From NCBI GenBank assembly GCA_031270665.1, contig JAISXD010000008.1, positions 1 through 43,703 on the forward strand: 43,703 nucleotides of DNA, read 5' to 3'. The position numbers and the translations under genes are program-made. The stretch is from Tannerellaceae bacterium (lineage in GTDB: Bacteria > Bacteroidota > Bacteroidia > Bacteroidales > Tannerellaceae). Each line of letters begins with the position of its first letter. Position 1 is the stretch's first letter. Shown here piece after piece: positions 1 through 6,780 of the stretch. The notes under the pieces are model-generated. The model saw only the letters and a list, made by a program, of their open reading frames with translations. It was not told where the DNA came from and ran no database searches.

Positions 1-108
1 TGGTTTGACAATTACAGGAGATTGTGTCGAAACTATGAAGTGACATTTGATTCGGCCGAGGAAATGGTCAAAATAGCATCCATAAGATTATTGCTCAATA
101 AAATTTAA
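1..108 (+). CDS. IS5-family transposase, C-terminal end (partial)
   Basis: The frame is open from the window edge and ends at TAA 106-108, giving 35 residues. They begin WFDNYRRLCRNYE and end IRLLLNKI, which matches the C-terminal tail I know from IS5-family DDE transposases of Bacteroidales. Only the tail is visible; the catalytic region lies outside the window. Just after the stop, the run TTAAACAGGCTC (107-118) could be the right terminal inverted repeat, but the other end is not in view. The element abuts a truncated IS4-type transposase on the opposite strand, so it probably inserted into that older element. Confidence 0.75.
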   Translation, partial: WFDNYRRLCRNYEVTFDSAEEMVKIASIRLLLNKI

Positions 109-136
109 ACAGGCTCTTAATGAAAACTAATTTATA

Positions 137-445
137 TCACATACTTAACACTACTCTAACTTTCTTATTTTCAGGAAAAAGATTGAATATCAGTTTTGCA
201 ATCATATCAGACTCTAGCGTAAAGGAAGAGATAAAGCGTTGAATGTGTCTTAGCGAAGATTCAACCTTAGAAGTGGTATCAAACCCACAAGCTAGTTTCT
301 CAAAAGTGACAGTTTGCACTTTACATAGAGCCATAATAAACTGAGCTATAAACTTGACTCTTGCTAGGTACAGTGAGTTTTCTTTGAAATGAATATGGAG
401 AACTGAAGTCAATTCCTTACTTTTGTCTGAGGTTTTGGTTCGCAT
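137..445 (-). pseudogene. IS4-family transposase, N-terminal fragment
   Basis: This 102-residue frame resembles the first quarter of IS4-type transposases of Bacteroidales: an alpha-helical N-terminal region with the stretch LARVKFIAQFIMALCKVQTV and the end KKVRVVLSM. In the full protein this leads into the first catalytic aspartate region, here lost. The frame stops at TGA 137-139, right where sequence assigned to the neighbouring IS5 element ends, so truncation by insertion is the simple reading. It has no catalytic residues and is not expected to work. Confidence 0.7.
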
Positions 446-587
446 ATCGTAATTAAAAACCGCAAAGTTTTATTTACAAGATGCTAAAAACCAAGACCTT
501 ATCCTAATAAAAGAATGATTAATTCGCTGGTAATAAGCGAAGTAAATGTTTTGTCATGTACTAAATATTTTTGCTTATGAAATATTT

Positions 588-614
588 GTCATTCTGAGTG
601 TAACGAAGAATGAC
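588..614. repeat. Small inverted repeat (GTCATTCT...AGAATGAC)
   Basis: GTCATTCT (588-595) and AGAATGAC (607-614) form a perfect 8-bp inverted repeat around an 11-nt loop. It resembles the widespread intergenic element of the type GTCATTCTGAGNGNAACGAAGAAT. The rest of 446-651 is AT-rich DNA without a supportable gene. Confidence 0.5.
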
Positions 615-651
615 AAGAGAATAGTGTAAATTACAATTTATAATTAAAGAC

Positions 652-1041
652 ATGAATACAGAAAACATCAAAAAACAAATCTTAGAAATGGAGATAGCTG
701 CATTAGAAAAGTGGAATAAAGGAAATCCGGACGGCTATCTGGCTATTTATTCTCCCGACTTCACATATTTTGACCCGTTTCAGGAGAAAAGGCTCGACGG
801 TTTTGAAAAAATACAGGAGCTGTACGAAAGCCTGAGAGGCAAAGGCTCGGTTGACCGTTACGAAATGATAGACCCCGTAGTACAATTATCAGGAAAGACG
901 GCTATATTAACCTATAATCTGATTTCATATGCAGGCGACGATGTCTATAAGTGGAACTGTACCGAAGTTTACCATCTGAATGACAGCAACCAATGGAAAA
1001 TAGTGCATAACCACTGGTCGCTGATAAAACCTCTGGGGTAA
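652..1041 (+). CDS. SnoaL-like / DUF4440 (NTF2-fold) protein
   Basis: This is a complete 129-residue cytoplasmic protein without a signal peptide. The pattern fits the NTF2-like fold of SnoaL/DUF4440 proteins: an N-terminal helix with ALEKWNKGNPDGYLAIYSPDFTYFDP, a middle strand region, and the end YHLNDSNQWKIVHNHWSLI, where a tryptophan-lysine-isoleucine strand precedes a histidine. Family members are small-molecule isomerases or binding proteins, and the substrate cannot be read from sequence. The gene stands alone between IS remnants and the convergent XRE/DUF2975 pair, with no clear promoter match upstream. Confidence 0.75.
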   Translation: MNTENIKKQILEMEIAALEKWNKGNPDGYLAIYSPDFTYFDPFQEKRLDGFEKIQELYESLRGKGSVDRYEMIDPVVQLSGKTAILTYNLISYAGDDVYKWNCTEVYHLNDSNQWKIVHNHWSLIKPLG

Positions 1042-1056
1042 TACAAAATCTCTTGA

Positions 1057-1284
1057 TTAAAGATTCGTTGCTTCCTCTTCATCATTTACATATTCCAAAA
1101 TATCACCGGGTTGACAGTCTAATGCTTTACAAATTGCATCTAAGGTGCTAAAACGAATTGCTTTTGCCTTTCCTGTCTTTAAGATAGAAAGGTTAGATAA
1201 TGTCAAATCAACTCTTTCTGAAAGTTCGTTCAATGAAATTTTCCGCTTTGCCATTATCACGTCTAAGTTTACAATAATTGGCAT
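1057..1284 (-). CDS. XRE-family HTH regulator (YozG-like)
   Basis: The product has 75 residues, almost all one Cro/C1-type helix-turn-helix: MAKRKISLNELSERVDLTLSNLSILKTGKAKAIRFSTLDAICKALDCQPGDIL spans about residues 11-62. The ending CQPGDILEY is typical of small YozG-type regulators. It follows the DUF2975 membrane protein gene by 3 bp on the same strand. That pairing is common, and the regulator is thought to control its own operon. The paired palindromes at 1804-1838 upstream of the operon are the obvious candidate operator. Translation could start at residue 1 or at the internal methionine 11. Confidence 0.85.
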   Translation of the reverse strand: MPIIVNLDVIMAKRKISLNELSERVDLTLSNLSILKTGKAKAIRFSTLDAICKALDCQPGDILEYVNDEEEATNL

Positions 1285-1287
1285 AAC

Positions 1288-1767
1288 TTAAATTGTTAAG
1301 TCGTTTTCAGATTTCATATCTATGGCATTTTGCAATATTTTTTCAAATATTGCCGCAGCAGTTGCAACTACGATAGAAGCAAAAGTAGTCATCATACACA
1401 TAGCAAGAAAACCCGCCGGGTCGTCCTCTTCATGATGGAATATCCTGATGTATAGCCCTGCTATCACAATTAAAACACTTAGTATGATTGCACAATACTT
1501 TATGCTCTTTAAAGCCCTAACAGAGTCGGATGAAAACACTTTATTTTGCCCGATGTATCCAAGTAATCTGAACGCCTTATATAGCGCAACAAAGAAAGCG
1601 ATGGATGCTGCATATCCATATAAGATGAACAGGTCAGAATAAATGCTGAACAAGTCTAGGTTTGCGGCTCTTCCCTCGTTCAAGGGAGTCCAAATCAAAA
1701 TGGCAAGTGCTACCATGCCGATAAGCACGATGACAGCCTGAAGAAATACAATTGAAATCCTTTTCAT
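1288..1767 (-). CDS. DUF2975 integral membrane protein
   Basis: A 159-residue inner-membrane protein with four hydrophobic segments at roughly residues 5-27, 45-66, 90-110 and 120-145. The segment order, with LLGYIGQNKVFSSDSVRALKSIKYCA between the second and third, matches DUF2975 proteins. These are regularly encoded with a small XRE regulator, as here (3-bp gap). The molecular role of the family is unknown; a sensory or stress-linked role for the pair is only inferred. The operon reads leftward from a promoter region holding two identical palindromes. Confidence 0.85.
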   Translation of the reverse strand: MKRISIVFLQAVIVLIGMVALAILIWTPLNEGRAANLDLFSIYSDLFILYGYAASIAFFVALYKAFRLLGYIGQNKVFSSDSVRALKSIKYCAIILSVLIVIAGLYIRIFHHEEDDPAGFLAMCMMTTFASIVVATAAAIFEKILQNAIDMKSENDLTI

Positions 1768-1803
1768 AACGGTTTTTATAATATTTGATTATGCCGCAAA
1801 TAT

Positions 1804-1838
1804 AATAAATATTTATTGTCTATCAATAAATATTTATT
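1804..1838. promoter_or_regulatory. Paired palindromic operator candidate upstream of the DUF2975/XRE operon
   Basis: The perfect 14-bp palindrome AATAAATATTTATT occurs at 1804-1817 and again at 1825-1838. The centres are 21 bp apart, close to two helical turns, so both sites face the same side of the helix. They sit 37-71 bp upstream of the DUF2975 start. That position suits repression of the operon by its own XRE product (inference). Confidence 0.55.
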
Positions 1839-1920
1839 ATTTATAGAATTTAATGGTTATAAATTTTCAATCCATAGCCATTAAGTCCTTATCTCGTTTT
1901 TCATAAGACATTCTCTTCGG

Positions 1921-2046
1921 CTAATTCGAAGAATCAGCGGAGCTAACAGTTGTTTCTGAGTGCATTCCCAAACTTTTTTCATCATTACCAGTAAAAACAG
2001 AAAACGAAAGGCTAATTGCGATAATAAAAATGATACTTCTTTTCAT
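1921..2046 (-). CDS. Short ORF with signal-peptide-like start (41 aa)
   Basis: ATG 2046-2044 opens a 41-residue frame ending at TAG 1921-1923. It starts MKRSIIFIIAISLSFSVF, a basic start plus hydrophobic core like a Sec signal, followed by a short polar tail rich in Ser and Thr. There is a weak purine stretch upstream. It may be a tiny exported peptide or the surviving front of a decayed secreted protein; the surrounding DNA is full of gene fragments, which favours decay. Confidence 0.3.
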   Translation of the reverse strand: MKRSIIFIIAISLSFSVFTGNDEKSLGMHSETTVSSADSSN

Positions 2047-2087
2047 AAATGTTCGTATTTACCTTCTAACAATTCAAATAATTACAT

Positions 2088-2336
2088 TCATTTTTGAAAA
2101 TTTTTCAATCTCCGTTTGTTTGTGTCAACTCTTTCCGACAGCGTTTCGTGCTTCGCATCTATTTTTTCTTCCAGGGTACGGCCATATTCCTGCGAAGCGG
2201 ATAACTCCATTATTTCAGGGCGCCTTTGCTTTTTCCACTGTTTAACGGTCGTTACTTTAATACCGTTATTGCAGGTAAGCGGGTCCGGCAGGGTATAGAT
2301 AGGTACTTTGTCCTCATTATAGTTTGTGGCTCTCAT
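2088..2336 (-). pseudogene. CE15 glucuronoyl esterase, N-terminal fragment
   Basis: The 82-residue frame holds YTLPDPLTCNNGIKVTTVKQW and KKQRRPEIMELSASQEYGR, the conserved N-terminal signature of CE15 4-O-methyl-glucuronoyl methylesterases in Bacteroidota (PDPL...G..V.t...W...RRPEi.elf...yGr). After about residue 55 the resemblance is lost and the frame ends at residue 82. Neither the signal peptide nor the catalytic Ser-His-acidic region is present. In intact form the enzyme cleaves lignin-glucuronoxylan esters. Confidence 0.6.
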
Positions 2337-2581
2337 GAGGCTAATATATATTATAACATACGTTTCTATACCAGACCGGTTATTTTTTCCACTCTTTACC
2401 CAAAGGATGCACCCTTTTGCTAAAAAGGCAGGATTGATTTTTTTATCACTATTTCACTGCTGTCCAAAGAAATTTTCTCGAATATGATTTAAACCAGTTA
2501 AAATCAATCTTTTACACGAATAAAATTTTTCCGGGATTTGATTTTATATTTTTGTAAATTGTATTGTAAGAGATAGAAATC
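2337..2581. other. AT-rich stretch between gene fragments
   Basis: I see no gene. Two inverted copies of a GATTGATTTT-like motif (about 2433-2443 and 2503-2512) could form a weak hairpin or mark old IS ends. A TATTTTTG motif at 2547-2554 could be a -7 promoter box for the transposase fragment at 2582. Confidence 0.3.
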
Positions 2582-2791
2582 ATGAATCAGGGAAAGACTG
2601 TATTCGCTCAGATAATGTCGCTCATACCAAGATATGAGTTCGACAAGTGCGTAAAGAGATACAATGGCAATCGACATGCCATCGGGTTCAAATGCAGAGA
2701 CCAGTTTATGGTGATGAGTTTTGCTCAGTTCACCGATTTACCTCGCCCATATCAGTATCACTTTATCGTTGATGAAATCCTTAGTTTATAA
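2582..2791 (+). pseudogene. IS4-type transposase (DUF4372), N-terminal fragment
   Basis: MNQGKTVFAQIMSLIPRYEF...NRHAIGFKCRDQFMVMSFAQFTD is the conserved DUF4372 start of a Bacteroidales IS4-group transposase. Directly after QFTD the expected sequence is replaced by LPRPYQYHFIVDEILSL and a stop. The fragment is therefore an internal deletion or rearrangement product of 69 residues, without a catalytic domain. It is a different family member from the fragment at 137-445. Confidence 0.7.
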
Positions 2792-2830
2792 AGTTGCAAC
2801 TGCCAATCATTGAGAATAATAAAAGAAACA

Positions 2831-2860
2831 TTGCTGCAAATTGGGAAAGTCGTATATTTG
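2831..2860 (+). promoter_or_regulatory. Bacteroidota promoter (-33/-7)
   Basis: TATATTTG at 2853-2860 fits the -7 consensus TAnnTTTG, and TTGC at 2831-2834 lies 18 bp upstream as a -33 element. It stands 16 bp before the start at 2877. Confidence 0.5.
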
Positions 2861-2876
2861 TAAAAAGTAAAAAAAT

Positions 2877-3338
2877 ATGCAAACACAATTACCCTTATTT
2901 CCGGCAAACACAAAACTGATAAATATAACGTTAGGCTATATGGAACATGGAGGCTTTCGTTATTATTTGCACAATGGCAATCCTATTTATTGCCATGCTC
3001 TTGGAGACAAGAACAGCTATCGCTTCATACTGGCTAATCTTGTAACAAATCAACTGTGTAGTATCGCAGAACTGGCAGCAGCTTTGGGCGAGCATCGTAA
3101 AAATATAGAACGTTATGCCAAGGCTTTCCGTGAAAAAGGAGTGTCCCACTTTTTCTCACGTAAAGAAAGACATGGGCTGTGTTATAAATTCACGAAAAGC
3201 CTGTGTTCGGAGATACAGTCCTGTCTTGATGCAGGTAAAAGTATCTACCGTATAGCAAAGGATTATAATGTAAGCGAATCCGCCATCCGTTATCACATCA
3301 AAAAAAGGCGGTTAGAAAAGAGCAAAGTTTCCCCGTAG
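2877..3338 (+). CDS. HTH protein, probably transposase N-terminal part
   Basis: The frame encodes 153 residues. An N-terminal region (TLGYMEHGGFRYYLHNGNPIYCHALGDKNSYRF) is followed by two helix-turn-helix-like segments: LCSIAELAAALGEHRKNIERYAKAFREKG at about 60-88, and KSIYRIAKDYNVSESAIRYHIKKRRL at about 120-146. I recall this arrangement from the front of larger transposase-like proteins in Bacteroidales, where a catalytic domain follows. Here the frame ends soon after the second HTH and the downstream gene is on the other strand, so it is probably truncated. It could still act as a small DNA-binding protein. Confidence 0.5.
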   Translation: MQTQLPLFPANTKLINITLGYMEHGGFRYYLHNGNPIYCHALGDKNSYRFILANLVTNQLCSIAELAAALGEHRKNIERYAKAFREKGVSHFFSRKERHGLCYKFTKSLCSEIQSCLDAGKSIYRIAKDYNVSESAIRYHIKKRRLEKSKVSP

Positions 3339-3348
3339 CAGTAAACGT

Positions 3349-4281
3349 TTATTTATTTGAATAACGGCAAGTCGCAGGATGCATGGTATAAAGAATGGAC
3401 TTTTCTCCACTGAATACCAGAATTGGGCTGGAACAGTTGTTTCCCACAAGCGGATTATTCGGATATTTCTTCCAATGGATCAAATCTTCCGACATGGCCA
3501 CATCGGAATTCCATGTATTCGGGACACTCCCGCCGTAAGGTTGGGGGGTGGCATGATAGTAGAGGTAGTATTTGCCTTTATATTTCACCACCTGATTGGC
3601 GGCGATAGCGCCTTTATCATAAATTTCCGGACCCGGAGATAAAACAGGCTCATCCTGAACATGCGTCCAATGCAACTTATCTTCGGATGTAGCTATCCAT
3701 ATTGCCGCATCGTCCTGTTCATAGAAAAGATACCATTTACCGCCTTCTATCCAGAGAGCAGGCGTTCCGAAAGGAGCAGGGATGATCTCTCCCTGAGTAG
3801 TTGTAATCGTCAGATCGCCCTGTTCTTGCCAGTTAATTCCGTCGGTTGAAGTAAGCAAGTGTGCAATATCATCCGCCCCTTCCGCATACATATAGTATAA
3901 TCTTTCGTGTTTCAATACAAAAACATCTTCTGTCCACTTTTCACTAAAGATGGGCTTATCCGAATAACGCGCCCAGTTTACCCCATCAGTCGATGTCGCA
4001 TAACCCAGAAACTTTTCTTCGGCAATTTCCGGATTATAACCCGTGTACCACATTTTATAGAGCCCATCCTCATATAGAATAAAACCGCGCTCCCGTATCT
4101 TCTTGTCCCAAGTGTCGGTTCCGGTTCCGGCAAAAACCGGATTATCCGGATAAACAGTAAATTCAACCATTTGGGCAGGAAAATCATCCTGCCCAAATGC
4201 CTGTTTCCCATGGTTGGTACACGAGGCAAACGTAAACAAAGCAGATAAAATTGCTCCCGCAGTCAAATATGAGATCTTCAT
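3349..4281 (-). CDS. Lipoprotein with five-bladed beta-propeller (GH43/GH32-like)
   Basis: The product has 310 residues. A type II signal ends in FASC with the lipidated cysteine at about residue 21. The body has repeated blades of the type DGLYKMWYTGYNPE...LGYATSTDGVNWARYSDKPIF, RLYYMYAEGADDIAHLLTSTDGINW and GKYYLYYHATPQP...VAMSEDLIHWKKYPNNPL. Such YxxYY...TSxDGxxW repeats are typical of five-bladed propeller glycosidases and related carbohydrate-binding proteins (GH43, GH32, GH130-like). I cannot place it in a single GH family or confirm catalytic acids. It likely sits on the cell surface or periplasmic face. No SusC/D pair is adjacent. Confidence 0.7.
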   Translation of the reverse strand: MKISYLTAGAILSALFTFASCTNHGKQAFGQDDFPAQMVEFTVYPDNPVFAGTGTDTWDKKIRERGFILYEDGLYKMWYTGYNPEIAEEKFLGYATSTDGVNWARYSDKPIFSEKWTEDVFVLKHERLYYMYAEGADDIAHLLTSTDGINWQEQGDLTITTTQGEIIPAPFGTPALWIEGGKWYLFYEQDDAAIWIATSEDKLHWTHVQDEPVLSPGPEIYDKGAIAANQVVKYKGKYYLYYHATPQPYGGSVPNTWNSDVAMSEDLIHWKKYPNNPLVGNNCSSPILVFSGEKSILYTMHPATCRYSNK

Positions 4282-4354
4282 TATGCGGTGATAATATAAA
4301 AGTATGCCGTTATAAATATTGGGCTATCAGGCAGAAAAGTGTATCATTTATAGA

Positions 4355-4800
4355 ATGAATATAACAATCACGCTTCATTGTCCCAATTTCCAAAATACAA
4401 AAATAAAGAAAAACGGAAGGAAATCATACGGGTTGCAAAATTAGTTATGTAAAATATTGGACATCTGCGGGAACGAAGAGCAACAACGTATGGCTGATCT
4501 ATGCCTGGCACAGAGAAACAGGAGGAATCGTGGCATTTGTATGGGGAAAACGGGAGTTGGAAACAGCCAAAAAAATGAAGCAAAAATGGTCGGATTCGGG
4601 GGGGGGTATGCAACGGGAATATAGCTACCGGTGACTTGGCTGGCTTTACGGCAACATTCAAAGAAGAAAACCATCATGTAGGGAAAGAATATACGTTTGA
4701 TATAGAGTGAAATAACGATTGCGACATCGTATCTGCAGAGCATTCCGTAAAACTTGCTGTTTTTTAAAAAAATGCGGTTCCACCAGGAAGAGAACTATTG
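4355..4800 (+). pseudogene. IS1-family transposase remnant with internal deletion
   Basis: ATG 4355 opens MNITITLHCPNFQNTKIKKNG..., the InsA-type zinc-ribbon start of Bacteroidales IS1 transposases. Within the next 30 codons, at LCKI, the sequence jumps to YWTSAGTKSNNVWLIYAWHRETGGIVAFVWGKREL..., which normally lies much further down in the DDE part, so the middle has been deleted. A stop (TAG) interrupts the first part. Frameshifts separate the later pieces (FKEENHHVGK, then RAFRKTCCFFKKM near 4737-4775). The element is dead. The rest of 4282-5074 is AT-rich with no other gene that I can support. Confidence 0.65.
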
Positions 4801-5074
4801 TTGTCTCCTAACTGATAGTAACCCTTTTATCTTATATCAAATTGGAAAATCCACACAATTTAACACACGATTATTTTTCATTGTTCTATCGCTATTAACA
4901 TAATATCAAGTACAAAGTTACTCAAATTTATAAATTTAGAAGCCATTTCCATGTGAAAATTGCATCTATTTTTATCCTGCCGATAGACAAAACGAACTTA
5001 TGTTTTTGTTACCACCGTAACTATTACGACGGCAACAAAATAATATATATGAAAATCAGATAATTAAAATATTC

Positions 5075-6298
5075 TTATCTATCAAAAAAATCATGTGTAG
5101 GTATTATCTTGATTTCCATACCGTCTTTTTCAAATGCATCACTTTGATTAAGAGTAACGATACTTCCTTCTTTTAAGCCAAGATTCTGCATTGCTCCAAG
5201 TAGTCCGTTGTATTCCCTCTCGAAGTTTTCATCATTTATTGTCAAACAGACCTGTATAGCTTCTTTTACAGTGTTCTTTTCCATTGCGATAAAATCACAC
5301 TCTCCTTTGTCCTTGTAATAGAATATATGCTTATATTTTCGGCGTAGATGTAAGAATATAAGATTCTCCAAACGCCTGCCCATGTTATCGCTTGTTGATA
5401 CGGAATTTTCTGTATAAAGTCCCATATCCATTACATATACTTTCCTCGGATTACGAGCCTGAACCTTTAATGAATGACTGAACATTGGGATGAATTCGAG
5501 CAAATAAGCATCTTTCAGGAATGAAAAATACTCTAAGAAAGTTGCAGGAGATTTTATATCAAATATCCCAACCAATTTATTAGCTGAAACAAGGTTTCCT
5601 ATATTAGTTATAAGAAATGTTGTCAGTTGGCGCAACGACGTCACATCACGAACAGAATATCTGACTGCTATATCTCTCATTAGTATGTCATCCACAAGGG
5701 TATTCAGTACAACGGATATTCCTGTTTTAACATATTCAGGTATTCCTCCCATTTTGAGATAGTCTATAACAGCTTTTTCTCCATTTTTTAATTCTTTGAA
5801 TCTGATAAACTCTGAATAAGAGAATGGAAATAATTCCATTGATAAATGTCTGCCCGTAAGATGAGTTCCCAACTCAACACTAAGCGTCGAAGCATTAGAG
5901 CCTGTTATAAATACTTTATAACCTTCTCGCAATAGCTGATTGATATATTTTTCCCAACCTTCAACGGTTTGTATCTCATCAAAGAAAAGAACTTTTATTT
6001 CTCTTTTTTCTATTTCTCTATGAAGACGCGTTAGGTCGCCAGTTTCAAAACCAGATAGGCGTATATCATCAAAATTAAGATAGATAGCATCTTGATAATC
6101 TCTGCGAAGTAACTGTAAGAGCAAAGTACTCTTACCACAACGACGTGTTCCTGTTATGATAGTCGCAAATGAATCTGCAACAGGTATATTAGTAAGTGCA
6201 TCACGAATAAATCCCGAATCTTGTTTCAGAAAAGTTTTTCTTTGCGAGTCTATTACTAAAGCTATCTCTTCTTGCCTTATCATATTTTCAGACCTCAA
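5075..6298 (-). CDS. AAA_14 / DUF4143 ATPase
   Basis: A complete 407-residue protein. Walker A GTRRCGKST lies at about 50-58 and Walker B KVLFFDEIQ at about 102-110; a sensor-like FITGSNAS follows. The C-terminal part (from about 205) has the DUF4143 pattern, including YVMDMGLY and a PD-(D/E)XK-like end (FLHLRRKYKHIFYYKDKGECDFIAME). Members of this group are frequent in accessory regions of Bacteroidota and archaea, and their role is unsettled. The gene is alone, between the IS1 remnant and the tRNA-Met 3' end, which fits an acquired gene. Confidence 0.85.
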   Translation of the reverse strand: MRSENMIRQEEIALVIDSQRKTFLKQDSGFIRDALTNIPVADSFATIITGTRRCGKSTLLLQLLRRDYQDAIYLNFDDIRLSGFETGDLTRLHREIEKREIKVLFFDEIQTVEGWEKYINQLLREGYKVFITGSNASTLSVELGTHLTGRHLSMELFPFSYSEFIRFKELKNGEKAVIDYLKMGGIPEYVKTGISVVLNTLVDDILMRDIAVRYSVRDVTSLRQLTTFLITNIGNLVSANKLVGIFDIKSPATFLEYFSFLKDAYLLEFIPMFSHSLKVQARNPRKVYVMDMGLYTENSVSTSDNMGRRLENLIFLHLRRKYKHIFYYKDKGECDFIAMEKNTVKEAIQVCLTINDENFEREYNGLLGAMQNLGLKEGSIVTLNQSDAFEKDGMEIKIIPTHDFFDR

Positions 6299-6393
6299 AT
6301 TTATTTTCTTTCAACGCAAAGATAAAAATTCTTCCAGTATAATAAAAGAATTATATTATCCTATTATCGAAGATCCAAATACTACAATTATAT

Positions 6394-6549
6394 TCAAAAG
6401 GAAATAGAATGCGAATTAAAAAAAAGATTCGGTTCTACGGCTACTTCCATCTCTGCTCTAATATGTTCAGCTAACCGGCAGAAACGCACTATGACAGGCA
6501 CGGTGGCAACATTACGCAAAGTTTCTGGCGGACTTTCAACACAAAACAT
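6394..6549 (-). pseudogene. Short ORF remnant next to the tRNA-Met 3' end (51 aa)
   Basis: ATG 6549-6547 to TGA 6396-6394 encodes 51 residues including ETLRNVATVPVIVRFCRLAEHIRAEMEVAVEP. I do not recognise the family. Its composition is protein-like, but it has no clear ribosome-binding site. Its place at the 3' end of a tRNA suggests a leftover of an integrated element. Confidence 0.3.
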
Positions 6550-6580
6550 TTGGATAGTTGTATGCAAATTGTATGCAACT

Positions 6581-6618
6581 AAAAAACAAAAGAGAGCTAC
6601 AACTCTTTGTAACTCTCT
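6581..6618 (-). terminator. Rho-independent terminator of tRNA-Met
   Basis: On the minus strand the arms at 6618-6607 and 6602-6591 pair over 12 bp with one mismatch around a 4-nt loop. They are followed by a T-rich run (6590-6581). It lies 9 bp beyond the tRNA CCA end. Confidence 0.7.
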
Positions 6619-6626
6619 CTGTTTCT

Positions 6627-6703
6627 TGGTGGTCCCACTTGGGCTTGAACCAAGGACTCCCTGATTATGAGTCAGGTGCTCTAACCAACTGAGCTATGGG
6701 ACC
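6627..6703 (-). tRNA. tRNA-Met (CAU anticodon)
   Basis: The gene reads leftward from G at 6703 to the encoded CCA at 6629-6627. The acceptor stem GGTCCCA pairs with TGGGACC, the D arm contains AGCTCAGTTGGTTAGAGC, and the anticodon arm is CCTGA-CTCATAA-TCAGG with CAT. The T arm contains GGTTCAAGCC. CAT can also belong to tRNA-Ile2, whose C34 is modified to lysidine; the sequence alone does not settle this. Its 3' end borders the accessory segment to the left. Confidence 0.9.
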
Positions 6704-6731
6704 GATTCAGTTGTTTTTCTGAAACCGGGTG

Positions 6732-6762
6732 CAATATTACGACTAATTATCGGTTCTTGCAA
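6732..6762 (-). promoter_or_regulatory. Promoter of tRNA-Met
   Basis: On the minus strand TAATATTG (6739-6732) is one base off the -7 consensus TAnnTTTG, and TTGC (around 6762-6757) lies about 19 bp upstream. The tRNA starts 29 bp downstream. Confidence 0.4.
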
Positions 6763-6780
6763 GTGTTTTTTCTAAAAAAC

